DNA of 64,000 nucleotides from contig CAJNDS010000737.1 in NCBI GenBank assembly GCA_905221605.1, positions 1 to 64,000 of the forward strand, in the 5' to 3' direction. The notes under the pieces were generated by a model, which saw nothing but the letters and a program-made list of their open reading frames with translations, had not been told where the DNA came from and did not search any database. Of this stretch, positions 21,590 to 32,618 are shown one piece after another. The DNA comes from Symbiodinium natans (lineage: Eukaryota > Sar > Dinophyceae > Suessiales > Symbiodiniaceae). Made by a program: the position numbers and the translations under genes. Positions within the stretch are counted from its first letter, which is position 1. Each line of letters opens with the position of its first letter.

Positions 21590-22200
21590 CGAAAAGACAT
21601 GGACAGGGCCCAGACGGAGAAGGAGCAGAAGCTGCTGGAGAAGAGTGCAGGTGAGGCCTTCATGCAGCTCATTACGAACTTGCGCAACTCCTTGGCTGAT
21701 CCATCTTGGACCCGGAAGGATGAAGTGGAGCGAGTGTGCCGCAGAGCCAGCACCCTGCAAGACATTCTTAGTGGCTTCAGCGAGGAGGTTTGGGAAAGGA
21801 TCTCAGAAGGGGACGGGCTCGAAGCCAAGCTGAACGCACTTCGAGCGTGCGTGAGCAGCGCTGAGCATCAGAGGATTGCAGGAGAGAGCCAGGCAGAGGC
21901 TTGCCGGAGGCTGCAGAAAGTCGTGCACGATTCCTTGCATGCGCCCAAGCCCGAGCTCGTGCTCGACGTGGGCACAGATGGGCAAGAGATTCGACGAGCC
22001 CAATTCTACGCAACTAATCTGACAGGAAGTAAGGTTCATGATCAGGTTAGAGACTTGGTCGAGCACGACATCTGTGCTGGATGTAGGGGCCTTCAGTTTG
22101 ACAGCCAGGGTGTTCTTCGCTGCGAGCCAAATGGTGTGTCGAGCTTCGAGGAGCTCCCACCAAGACTAAAGGACTGCGGGTTGGGGGTTTGGGTTTGGAG
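21590..22200 (+). CDS. Giant gene, helical exon ending in a Gly/Cys segment
   Basis: The open frame reads MDRAQTEKEQKLLEKSAGEA, then helical sequence, then VLDVGTDGQEIRRAQFYATN at about 21955-22015 and a Cys pair in DICAGCRGLQFD. The 'LDVGTDGQ' part looks like the entry to the glycine-rich collagen-like region further on. The exon end is uncertain; the frame runs into G/T-rich sequence (gggtttgggtttgg) near 22175-22205, which looks intronic. Confidence 0.5.
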
Positions 22201-22450
22201 TTTGGGTTAGGCGTTAAGGCGTTGAGGGATGGTGAGTCACGCGACCTTTGAAGCCGCCTGTCAAGTAAAAGCAGTGTAGCCTATCCTGGAAAAGCCCCTT
22301 GAGCTCCTTAGTAAGAAACGAGGGTCTACGGATCTTCATTGCTGAAGCAACCCCAAGCAAATGGCTCCAGCTCAAAATTGGCAACTTGAGGTAGTTGCCC
22401 CCTGCATGCTGACTTGAGCGCATGCCCGAAAGGACCTTATCCATGATGAG

Positions 22451-22940
22451 ATGCGATTGCAACTCAAAAACAACACCAGCTTTCCTGATCAGCACCCAGC
22501 CATGAAGGCCAAGTTCGATGACGCAGTTAACGCCATCAACAGTCTCAACCTGCACTACAAAGACGTCGTGGCCCGATACGTGGACGAGATTGAAGTGGTT
22601 TGCGGGGGTTGCTTCGTGTTGGACAAGAACCCCTGCTATCCAGGAGTTGACCTCACTGTCCGCGCGCAGGATGCCCAGTTCTTGCCAGCAGAGATTGACA
22701 GCTCTGGTAGAGACGGTGGCAAGTTCCTCTACCAGACCGCGGCCAGTGGCCAAGATCGGCGAAAAGGTGGGGTTAGGGTCAAGGGGCTTTACAGTGCAGA
22801 AGGCTCTCTAGAAATTGAGTCACGTGTAGAATGCTGAAGTGCAGGAAGTGAGCCCGAGGGCTTGCAGGGCTCTGACGGGTGTCATGGCCAAGATGGTGAG
22901 CATGGAGGGCATGTGACTATCAAGGTGACCAACGTGATCA
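22451..22940 (+). CDS. Giant gene, exons leading into collagen-like repeats
   Basis: The first piece (about 22451 to 22760) encodes NSLNLHYKDVVARYVDEIEV, a Cys-containing GGCFVLDKNPCYPGVDL segment and a GRDGGKF end. A second piece without ATG (about 22869-22940) reads GSDGCHGQDGEHGGHVTIKV, which has the Gly-X-X pattern. Splice joins here were not resolved. Confidence 0.5.
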
Positions 22941-23093
22941 AGGTGCACCTCTGTTTTGCTTCACAGCTGTGTACAACAGGCGTAGAGTATCTTTCAGAGA
23001 CATGACATGGGGGCAAGATACCCTAAGTGAGTGCAAACCATGCCCTGTGTGCAAGACCGCTGCTTCGTTGCTCCTTGACCCTGGCCTCGAAGT

Positions 23094-26000
23094 ATGCCCC
23101 GCCCAGGACTTCCATCAGCTGAAGGGCATCAAAGCCAACGGCGGCAACGGTGGAACAGCCCAACTCGGGGGCAACGGCGACAGGGGGAGGAAAGGCAAGG
23201 ACGGCGAGGATGGCAAGGCTGCGGACACGAGCTGGAGTGGCAGCGGTCAGACTTGCATCAGCTGGGGAAAGGAGGGCAAGGAAGGTGGTCCAGGCGGTGC
23301 CCCTGGAAAAACCGGCTTGTCCGGCAGAGCTGGCTGTGCTGGGAAGATCCGGATCGAGCACGCCAACGAGGCTGTAGACATCTCCCAGATGGCTTTTGCG
23401 GCGGATGGTGTGGCGGCCAGCTGTGTTTTGCGAGGCACAGCCCACCCGCCCATTGGAGGCGAGGGCGGTGAGCCAGGTGCGTTTGGCTTGGATCATGTGA
23501 AGGACAAGGGTAGTACATGGAGCAAGCAGAAAGAACGGCACATGGTATTGGATCGTGAAAAGATGAAGGCAACCATCAAGCACCGCTACAAGGGCCATGT
23601 GTCACGAGGAGAAGACATCGAGTCCACCAACCATAACGCCTGGTTCTCTCTGCTCGGCATTATTCCCCTTTTAATTTCCACTACAGCACAAGTTGATCGC
23701 ATCGACCTGCACGAGGCAGTAGCGAATCAGGAAGAGTATCGGAACCGTGACCGCAACAAAGCGCACCGACGTGGAAAGGACCACGAGGGTGAGGCACACT
23801 TGAGGGAGGACAAGCGTGATGGACGAGGACCGCAGCGACCACAACGGAACGTTGACTGCCTCGAGCTTGCACTTAACGATCTGATCGATGATGCGAAGGA
23901 GACCAGTGGCGAGGCCGAGCACGCCATGGCCCGGGATGAAACTGCAAGGGAGATCGCAGATGTGGAGGACGAGTTGGCGCAGTGCCAGCAGCATGCAGCC
24001 CACATCGACACGGACCAGGAGAGTGTGCAGGCCAAGCTGGAGCAAAGACAGGCAGAGCTCGAGAAGACCCAGACTGGTCTCGACGACCTTAGAGCTCAGG
24101 TAGATCGGCTAGACTTGCAGTCGGTCTCTGCGGCTCACAACCTAATGCGCGAGATAGAGAGATCGCAGAAAGCCCGCGACCGCAGCACTCAGGAGAAGCT
24201 CCGCGTGGAACAACTCGTCGAGTCCTTGAACAACGAAAAGCAGAAGGAGGACAGTCTGAAAGAGTCGAGAGAGGACTTACTCAGATTGCTAGACGAGCAA
24301 CTGGGAGCTCTAAGGATCCGGCGCAAAGCTCATGCTGAGGAGCTCAGACGACTCAAGCAAGAGCTGCTGAAAGGGAATCAGCAGATGCGAGAGAAGCGAG
24401 AGAATCGGAAGCACTTGCAAGCTTTGCTCGCGCAGAGGGTTAGAGACATACACCAGGACCACCAGGAGGTGGAGATGGAAGAGGACCAGCAAGAGCAAGA
24501 GCAAGAGCAAGAGCAAGAGCAGGACGTGCACGTGCACCAAGTCGAAGCTGAGGAGTTAGAGCTTGAGATCCCCGCTTCAAGCTCTGACAGCTGCATCTTC
24601 TACAGCCCAGAACCGTTCCTACCTTCCGACTTGCAGTGCACATTGCAAGAAAAGCTTGTTGAGAAGAAGCATGCGATGGGCGTTGCCGTCAGAGCGAGCC
24701 GTGCCGGTGTTCTTCCTCCGGAGCAGCTGTTGGGCATGCTTTCCCAGATAAGCCAGCCGGTCGAAAAGGGGTTCAGTGTCACTTTGGAGAAGCTCTGCCT
24801 GGCACTTGACAGCCAGCTTGGCAAGGATAGTTTCGAGGAGGGTGTCTGCAAGGTAGCACGCCAGCACTGGCGTGCCTGCATCCCGAAGCTGTCAGCCTTG
24901 CAGATTTGGGTGCTCGGGTCCTGGCACAACTCGAATCTGGAGCAGCTGGTGTCAAGTGTAACTTCGGAGGAGCTCTTGCAACTGTACCAACATGCAGCAT
25001 CCGAGCCTGAGACGGTGACTCCCTCCTTGTGGTCATCCTTCAAATCATTTTTCAGGACGAGATGCCATTCTCCCGAGCCTGAGACAATGCGTGGGCCAAC
25101 GAAATCCTACATGGATGAAAAGCTCCTGGGCGCACTGTCGGATCACATCCCCGTGCCTGCCGTGCCGCCACCTGAGCTGCAGCTGTTCCAGGAAGCTTCA
25201 GGTTGGATTCAATCCCTGATCACAGAGACCATGCTTTGCCAGCTAAGCCAAGTTGAGCGCGTGCTGCTCATGGAAAACCTCCAGAAAGTCTGCGACAAGC
25301 TGGGAGCTGACAGGTTGGTACCCTTGACCAGCACCTTCCAGGATACCTTTGTGATTGCAGCGCTGGAGAAGATCAGGGCACCGTCCGAGACTTCCGGAAG
25401 CATCGAAGCCTTCCGTCCCGCTGACTTGCCAGGGGACGTTGCACGCAAGTTGCGGCAGAACATGGAAGGGCCACGCTGCGTGCATCATGAGTTGGAGGCA
25501 CAGATCGGAGCCATACTGGAACTGCTGCAGTCCGATGGGATTTTTCACTTGGAGCTGTGCGCTTCACGTCCGGCAGAATGTCCTTTACCGTTGTCGGAAC
25601 TTGAGCTGGCACTTGTGAGATACAGCCAGACTTGGTTTATGGACAAAGCAAAGAGCTCCCTAGCCAAGGAGCAGCTTTGCCAAAGGGCCAAAGAGGCGAA
25701 CCTCTCCCTGATGGGCTTGCGCACGCAGCAGCTCTCTGAACTGGTCGAGGCGTTCCTCAAAGAGATGAGGATTTTGGAGGGATCCCAACGACAACATTTC
25801 TTCAGAGCGCTGAAGGCAAACTTGCGGAGTTTGTGCATCTTTGCACTTGATTGGATCAGAGAAGAGTCTGCAGACATATGGGAGTTTCGCAAATTGGAAT
25901 CGACTGTGCAAAGCGCTTTGCAGACTTCTTCCTCACATGAGGCGGCGTGCAGTGCCATGAACGACTTTTTTGACGTCATTGCAGTGTTTCGGAAGTTGAC

Positions 26001-27403
26001 TGGGCCAAGTGGACCAATAGTTGCCGGGAGCTCGTCCAAAGCTTCCAGCAACCGAAATACTGCCAGCCTGTTGCAAGCTACACGTCGCTTGTTGTTGTTC
26101 ATAGATGGTCCAGAATCGCGCAATCAGTCTGGCGAAATCTTGGCCTACTTCAAAAGCTTGGCCGAGCACCAAGAGTCGTCGGATTTTTGTGGGAGAATCC
26201 AAGAGTTGCAAGAGAAGCTGGAAGCGTTGGAGGCCCAACATACCGAATTCGAGGTGGAGACTGGGCCAAGCGCAGGAGAGAAGACGGACAAGCGCTTGGA
26301 GCTGCTGAGGGGCCTGCAAGCTCACCTGCTCCAGGAATACGGTTCCGCCGCAAACGAAGAGTCCTCTTTACCTTTCGTATTGTCTCTTCTGCGTGGATGT
26401 GATCAGTGGAGCGACTGGGAAGCCGAGGCAAAGGGGCTGTTCAAGTCATTAGGAGACCGGCAAAAAGAAGCTGCCAGCATGGCTGAGAAGAAGTGGGATG
26501 CAAGCTTCACGAAGGAGACGTACCACAAAGAGTATAAAGATTTTGAATACGCATTGCTCGTCACGCCAAGCCTTTCAGGGGCAGGCAGTCAGCATGTCAC
26601 CTGCGACATCTCAAAAAGGCTTGATTATTTCAAGACCGCGGCATGCTTCGAGCAAAAGGCCTTCATGGAAGCTCTCGACTTTTTCATGGGTTTCACCGGT
26701 CTATCTTCTGCTCCACGTGATCATGATGGCACGCGGCTGCTGGCAGCCTTGCAGCAGATCGATGCCCTGTTGAAGGGCACCGAAGAGGAGCGCACGCTGG
26801 AGGTGCTGTCCGGATTGGCTATTAAGGAGGCAGACCTGCGCAAAGAGCTCGGCTTTATCCCGAAGTCTGGGAAGTACCTAGTTGATCAGCGTGAGCTGCA
26901 GCAGGCTTTGCACTCGCTCCGAGAGCGGGCGACTGCAGCTGGTGGACTGCAAGCGCTCTTGGATCGCTTGAAACAGGTCTGGGGCCGAGACGTCTGCCAA
27001 GAGCAGCACAACCTGGAGTACCGCTACGTTCTCGAGCTGTGCAACCCGGAGCACCTCCGTTTGGAGAAAGTGGCAGAGAAGCTGAACTCCGAAAGCTTGT
27101 CTCTGGACGTGAGCCTGCTGCTGAGGAGTAGGTACACCTTCCTTTGCGAAGAGGCCGCGCGCGGCATTTTCTCCAGGCTCCTGGACATAGCCTCCCAGGT
27201 GCCAAGCCAGGAGCAGCTCGCAGCATCTTGCCACTGCTTTTGGGACACCGTCCGGCTGCTAGAGACTGTCAAGTCCCACGACTTCCAGCGGCACAAGTTC
27301 TACGAGTCCCTGCAGAAGGAGCTGTGCCTACTAAACATGCTCAAGAGAAGCCCAAGCGAAGCCAAGGAGTGGGTGGAAAGGGTCGAGAGCCATGAGTTCT
27401 CAG
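23094..27403 (+). CDS. Giant gene, collagen-like region plus long coiled coil and helical body
   Basis: This is the longest exon of the window, about 1,430 codons. From about 23120 to 23470 it has glycine every two to three residues (GGNGGTAQLGGNGDRGRKGK, then GGPGGAPGKTGLSGRAGCAG), that is, collagen-like or glycine-rich loops. A Lys/Arg/Glu/His-rich stretch follows, then coiled coil from 23900 to 24560 that ends in an acidic EQEQEQEQEQ run encoded by a (GAGCAA)n microsatellite (24486-24522). A long helix-rich body runs to the donor at 27403. Intron 27404-27968 begins GA and ends AG, with CAGGAGCT at both ends. No enzyme motif was seen in the helical body. Confidence 0.7.
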
Positions 27404-27411
27404 GAGCTTAA

Positions 27412-27900
27412 AATGTTTTTCCCCACCCTCGGTGTAGGGTTGTTAGATGTTAAACTCAACTCAACTCTTCTCCTCGCCCGCCCGAAATTCTCCTCCTCGC
27501 CCGGAACTCTTCTCCTCGCCCGGAACTCTTCTGATCGCTCATTCCTGAAGTTGGCGTGACAACTCTAGAGTGTCCCTGGAGTGCCCAAGCCCAGAGTCTC
27601 CCTAAAAATGCCCAACCCCAGAGAGGCAGAGTGTCTCCAGAGTGGCCAGCCCCACAGTTTCCTTACCCTGATGTCCCGGAGTGTCCCAGAGTGTCCCAGG
27701 CCCAGATTCTCTCCATGGAGTGCCCAACCCCAGAGTCCCTGGAGTGCCCAAGCGCAGAGTGCCCCTGGTCTCCCCAGAGCGCCCAGTCTCCCGAGAGTTT
27801 CTCTCCAAGGCCCAATTCAGAATGTCCCTCAGAGTGGCCAGCCCCAGAGCCAACCCCAAGTATCTCTACCAAGAGAGGGTGGGGATGTTCCAAGTAAAAT
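27412..27900. repeat. GTGCCCAA-rich repeat within intron 27404-27968
   Basis: Tandem variants of (c)cagagtgtcccnnagtgccc units occupy about 27560-27860, preceded by a cgcccggaactcttctcctc repeat (27477-27530). An inverted copy of the same material, including the ttaaactcaact end and the GGGTTGGGCACTCCAG unit, lies at 33470-33640 in another intron of the same gene. A dispersed repeat or non-autonomous mobile element is likely. Confidence 0.65.
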
Positions 27901-27968
27901 AATTTTGCTTTTCTTCGCCATCTTGTCTAGGAACATGCGCAGTCTTTTCGCTGCGTGGCAGAGTGCAG

Positions 27969-30116
27969 GAGCTCTCCGTTGCATCATCGACCTGTAACTC
28001 CGCTGAAGGGTGTTACCAGGTGGGTCACAGGATGCTGAGAGTGCTGGACTCCCACTGCATTGCTGCACGGTCCCAGCTTCTGCAGTCCTTCCTGGCTCGC
28101 TTTGGCAGAAGCGAGGACACCTCGGACACCTTGGAAAGGCTCTTGCAAGCAGCAAGGAGCCTAATGTCAGACACAGAAACCACAGACACGGATGTCATGG
28201 AGCTCTTAAGCAACATGGAGGTGGCTGTTTCAGACTCTGAGTCTGGCGAGAAGCTGTATAACTTCCTCGACGCAAGTTTCAGCCCAATGCCGGAGAAGGA
28301 GGAGGCGGAGCTTTCTTTCCGACAGGACCTGCTGGGGCTTGCAGACGAGGTCGAGGTTGAGGAGGTTCTTCAGAGACTTGAAGCGAATGCGGAGGAGATC
28401 GAGGCGAGGCGGCTCGCCGTGGAGAAGCACAGGGAACGCATCCTGGAGCTCTTGCGCGACGGGCCTGGCTCCAACAGCCACGAGAAGGAAAGCTGGGACC
28501 GTCTGGTGAGTCTAATGGGCCTTTACCTGGACAGACTTTTGCAAATGCTGGGCCAAGAAGATCAGGACGTCTGGCATGTGCAGCGGGAGATGGTGATGAG
28601 GCAGCTTGCAGAGGAGGTAGAGGGCAGGACGAAGATGAGAGGCACAGGCGCGGAAGAGGGTTTAGACCCAGAGCCGATGTGGATACAGAGGAGGATTGCC
28701 GAGAAGGTGAACCTGTACGCGCTCCGACAGGCAGGGCAACTGCCCGATGCTTTTTTGCAGCATCAATGGGCAAGAGGCCTAGACGCTGTGGACACTTCGT
28801 TCTCTGTAAAGAAACCTGAAGGCAAGACGCTGCCAGTGACCAGCCTCTTCGATGTCTTCGAGCACCCCTGCCTCAGCAAAGAACAAATTTGCACAGAGCC
28901 CATCTCCGCAAGATTTGGAGATGAGATGCAGTGCTACCAGTTCATGGACTTCGAGTTGCTCAGGAACAGCCCAGAGAAGTTCAACGTGCGCTTCAACAAG
29001 TACATAAACGGATTGAGAGGGCTGTGCAGAAGGCAGCGGTTGTGGCAGTTTCAGCAAGACATCGCCAGGTTCAACGCCAGCAAATCTCTCGAGAACTTCG
29101 AAAAGGTTATGGCGAGCTTCGCTTGCGTCCTTGTCATCAAGGGCAAAGTCGCCCGAAAGTGCTTGGAGTCCGGCTTGGAGCCACCGGAAAACCTGAAAGG
29201 AGCTGGAGATTTTGTGGACTCCCTGGCGACGTGTTTGGAACACATGCTTCTTGTGGAGGATAGGGCTCAGAGCATTGCCTCCGAGCTCAGGCAAGCCGCT
29301 GACATCTACGAAGACCCCTCATCAGAGTTATTAGAGTCATTTGAGGGCAATCGCGACTCCGCGACAGAGGAGGTTGCCATGAAGCTTGCTACGCTGCGAT
29401 CCACCCTTGGCTTCAAGGCCTACAGGGCGTCTGCGGCGAGACTTGTAGAGCAGGAGAGGGATGCCTTCCTGGCGCGCTGGCCAGAGCAGGATTGTCTGGC
29501 GGACCGCGTCACAAAGCTGAAGCATCAGTTGTCGCAGGTGCTGTGGCTGCGGCGCACGCTCTTGAGCCGTATCCAGAGTTCGACGGCGCGACCAGCACAC
29601 AAGGAGTTCTTTGCCACCTGGAAGCCGAAGCTTTGCAGAGCCTTTGGCCCTACGGAGGCCGTGTCGTCTGCAGAGCGCCTGGCTGCAATAGATGGGGTTT
29701 TGCACGCTCTGCAGGAGCAGAAGGATGCCCTCCTAGCACTTGGGCTGCAAGCCGACTCTGTCCAAGAGCTGGCAAAAAAGCTGGACCGTGGTGAACTCGA
29801 GTGGGGACAGATTTTGCAACCGCAGAACTTACGCTTCAAGGAACGGATTCAGCAGGTGGCCCTCATCTTCTCAGACATGTCGACGCGACGTCAATTCAAG
29901 CCCGGCAGCTTGCAAAGTCTGATCCGCAGCCTGGATGAAGCCCCCGTTGACTGGCATGATCTTGGCATGGAGCTGCTGGAGGCAACCCATCTTGTCACCG
30001 ACAGTTTCTGCTTGCTACCGGTCATATCACAGAATCCGCTTGCAGCGAGTTCCAGCGGTAGAGCCCTTTCTTCACGGACCCTTCCTCCAAATGCACGTTA
30101 CGTAGAATTTGAATAG
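27969..30116 (+). CDS. Giant gene, helical region upstream of the SecA motor
   Basis: A small exon 27969-27993 may join to 28031 through a 37-base GT-AG intron (27994-28030). This gives GALRCIIDL then MLRVLDSHCIAARSQLLQSF in frame. The main exon then runs about 690 codons to a TAG at 30116. It is almost entirely helical with many Leu/Glu/Arg, contains FDVFEHPCLSKEQICTEPIS near 28850, and ends in a Ser-rich, probably unstructured tail (ASSSGRALSSRTLPP) that may already be intronic read-through. No family was recognised. Confidence 0.6.
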   Translation, partial: ELSVASSTCNSAEGCYQVGHRMLRVLDSHCIAARSQLLQSFLARFGRSEDTSDTLERLLQAARSLMSDTETTDTDVMELLSNMEVAVSDSESGEKLYNFLDASFSPMPEKEEAELSFRQDLLGLADEVEVEEVLQRLEANAEEIEARRLAVEKHRERILELLRDGPGSNSHEKESWDRLVSLMGLYLDRLLQMLGQEDQDVWHVQREMVMRQLAEEVEGRTKMRGTGAEEGLDPEPMWIQRRIAEKVNLYALRQAGQLPDAFLQHQWARGLDAVDTSFSVKKPEGKTLPVTSLFDVFEHPCLSKEQICTEPISARFGDEMQCYQFMDFELLRNSPEKFNVRFNKYINGLRGLCRRQRLWQFQQDIARFNASKSLENFEKVMASFACVLVIKGKVARKCLESGLEPPENLKGAGDFVDSLATCLEHMLLVEDRAQSIASELRQAADIYEDPSSELLESFEGNRDSATEEVAMKLATLRSTLGFKAYRASAARLVEQERDAFLARWPEQDCLADRVTKLKHQLSQVLWLRRTLLSRIQSSTARPAHKEFFATWKPKLCRAFGPTEAVSSAERLAAIDGVLHALQEQKDALLALGLQADSVQELAKKLDRGELEWGQILQPQNLRFKERIQQVALIFSDMSTRRQFKPGSLQSLIRSLDEAPVDWHDLGMELLEATHLVTDSFCLLPVISQNPLAASSSGRALSSRTLPPNARYVEFE

Positions 30117-30379
30117 CCTTGAAACTGCCATGAACCTATAAAGTACTCCCTGCAGAGAGCGAGGTGTACCTTCAAGAGGAGATGCTGCAGAATAGAGAAT
30201 GTGACGAGCAATCGCTGGCGGAGGTGCCCTTGAAGAACTCTTGCTCGCTGTCCCGGGGTTTCCTTAGGCAGTGCATTGCCTCACGATTCAAGCAAATCCG
30301 GCTCATTCCTGAAGACTGAGAGCTGCTGAGTTGGTTACTGCTTTGCATGCCCTGGTTTGCTTGACCTTTGAGATGGCAC

Positions 30380-30380
<1 letters not shown>

Positions 30381-30457
<77 letters not shown>

Positions 30458-30472
30458 GAGAGAGAGAGAGAG
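30381..30472. repeat. (GA)n microsatellite
   Basis: This is a long run of alternating GA, interrupted once by GGAAAA. The Arg-Glu frame that reads through it on + and the Leu-Ser frame on - are artefacts of the repeat. Confidence 0.95.
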
Positions 30473-30967
30473 TGAGATTCCTGAAGATGTTATTTTGGTG
30501 CAGGTCAGAAAATTGTTGGCGCCAAGCTTTCATGCAACTTCGCTGCCTCTGGATGCTGTGTTGCCTTTCAGTAGGAGCCTGGACGTCCTCATGTGTCTTC
30601 ATATGTTGTGCCACCCAGGCATTTGCCTTGTGCCTGAATGGAGGGCGGGCTGGACTGTGGAAGAAGATGCTTGACCACTTACGGGAGGCAGGGGGTGGGT
30701 GGAGGGAAGCTCGGCTCACAAGCGGGGCAAAAATGTGGTTCCGCTTGTTGAGAGTGACCATGCAAACCTCACAGTCTTTGGACATCTGGAATCATTATGT
30801 TGCTAAAACAGAGTCTGACAGGCAGCGGCAGCTATCCGCCCGGGGCAATTGGAGGGGCTGCAGGTCAGAGGGATCGGATCGAGCATCCAAACGTGTTGAG
30901 TGCGAAGCAAGTTGTGGAAAAGCAGCTCTGAAACCCTGAGGATCGCTTCATCTTTCAACTTCAACTA

Positions 30968-31582
30968 ATGTATGGACAGGGACGTATGCAACAAGATCAG
31001 CTGCTAAACCTGAAGCTGATGTTGCTCTGGCCTGATTCGGCTTTTGACGACGTCGAGGTTCTCAGAGGGCACTGTGCTCGCAGTCTTGACATGTGCAAGA
31101 CAGATGGCGAACCATGTCTGCACAAGATGGAGCTGGAAGAGCTGTGCAAGCAACATGTATGGCGCTACTGGCGGCTAGCGATGCCCAAGATGTTGGGGGC
31201 TTTCGAAGGTGAGGTGGGAGACGCGCAGGAGATTTCCTGCAGTGACGCCATGCTTGTTTTGGAGCGCCTCTACATAAATCTCCCTGCATCCGAGTTCGTT
31301 GCAGTGAGCTGGCGGCTCATGGACAGCCTTAAACGGCAAATAGATTCGACTCCAGGGACAGAGCTGCAGACGCTGATCTTCGACGAGTGCCAAGCCAGCA
31401 AACTGTGGACGGCGGGTGAGGAAGACTTCCTGAAGTTCACCTTTGATTCCGAGCGTGCACAGATGAAGCGGTATCTGCTTGGCAGGTCCAAGGCTTCAGA
31501 CAGTGATGGTGACGAGCGACTGCTCTGCTTTTTTCGAGCCGAGTGCAAGAAGACGGGCGAGGAGAGCTTGAAACTCAAGCAG
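30968..31582 (+). CDS. Giant gene, helical exon
   Basis: The open frame encodes QDQLLNLKLMLLWPDSAFDD, ELCKQHVWRYWRLAMPKMLG and further helices, up to ESLKLKQ at the donor 31582 (CAG followed by GC). A GC-AG intron, 31583-32492, joins in phase 0 to the next exon. The upstream limit is uncertain; the acceptor is probably within 30900-31000. Confidence 0.6.
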
Positions 31583-32180
31583 GCGGGATTTTGGAGATGC
31601 CTGCGACGCAAACAAAGCCACAATCAACAACTGCAGTAAGTAGCGACAACCGCCTGACAACCGCCATTCTCCTCCGCAACCTACACACTGAAAGCTACAC
31701 TAGCGCCCAAAGGCAACCAACCGCCGTAGGCAGGCGTGACTACACGCGTGTAGTATTTGTGATGTGTGTCACGGGAGCCGCCAGGTCTTGGATGTCATGC
31801 GCTCAAAGCCTTTGGCCTCTTGGCAGTCCGAGCTTCTGGAGCTTCGGCTTCGATGCGTTTGCCAAAAGATTTTGGCGAAAAGGAGCCGCTGGGCTTCGGA
31901 AGGATGGTTATGGCAAGAGAGAGATGGTTAGGGATTCCAACATGTTCTGAGAGCAGACAGACATGTGCTGAACATTGCTTCACGAGCATACTTCATGTTG
32001 AAGCATTAAAACAGTCTTAGGTGGGTTTCGGGGGGGGGGGCAACGTTTCAGCTCTAGTGAGGAAGGGTCGTAGGGACTGCTATTGGTGTCAGGCGTCAGG
32101 GGAGCAGGTTTCTCACATTTTTTGGCCGGAGCCGCAGGCATCGGTCTGCGGCTCCTCCAAGCGATCTGACAGGGCGCCGG

Positions 32181-32183
<3 letters not shown>

Positions 32184-32229
<46 letters not shown>
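32184..32229. repeat. Uninterrupted run of 46 G
   Basis: It is a pure guanine run within predicted intron 31583-32492. It produces poly-Gly and poly-Pro frames that are not genes. A run of this length is prone to collapse or extension in sequencing. Confidence 0.9.
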
Positions 32230-32492
32230 CGTCACAAAAACGAGCAGAAAAAAGGGTTGGCGCTTGCTAGACGCCTTTCGGCAGGAAGCGAATTTTGCGC
32301 GGAAATGGAAGAATGCCCACAAGCTTAGAAGATCTTAGAAGAGAACGTTGTTGTGTGAGTTTCGCACAGTCGCTACAACGACTCCCTTGCGGGCCTTCGA
32401 ATGTTTCCCAAGTGTTCGTAAAGGTGTTTTGATGTTGTTTAGTTTCCATCGGGTTCCATGTACGTCGGTACCAGTTAGCAAGTTGAGGCAAG

Positions 32493-32618
32493 GACTTCGA
32501 GGAGGAGCGTCTCAGAGATGTGCTTGGGGGCTTCTGCAGTGTATGCGAACAGAGGGACGACTCAGAGGGTGCTGCGCAAGTCATGGAGCTGGTGCATGAG
32601 AGGCTGTCCCGCCTCTTG
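32493..32618 (+). CDS. Giant gene, short exon without its own ATG
   Basis: After AG at 32491-32492, the frame reads DFEEERLRDVLGGFCSVCEQ and then RDDSEGAAQVMELVHERLSR, ending LL before a GT donor at 32619. It joins the preceding exon in phase 0 (LKLKQ then DFEEER). It is surrounded by clearly non-coding sequence. The next identified exon (37314) has a different phase, so at least one more short exon may lie between them or the donor is elsewhere. Confidence 0.5.

Noticed and set aside
30303-30785. Arg-Glu or Ser-Leu repeat proteins at (GA)n tracts (also near 48750 and 49900)
   Set aside because: Pure dinucleotide read-through with no coding flanks.
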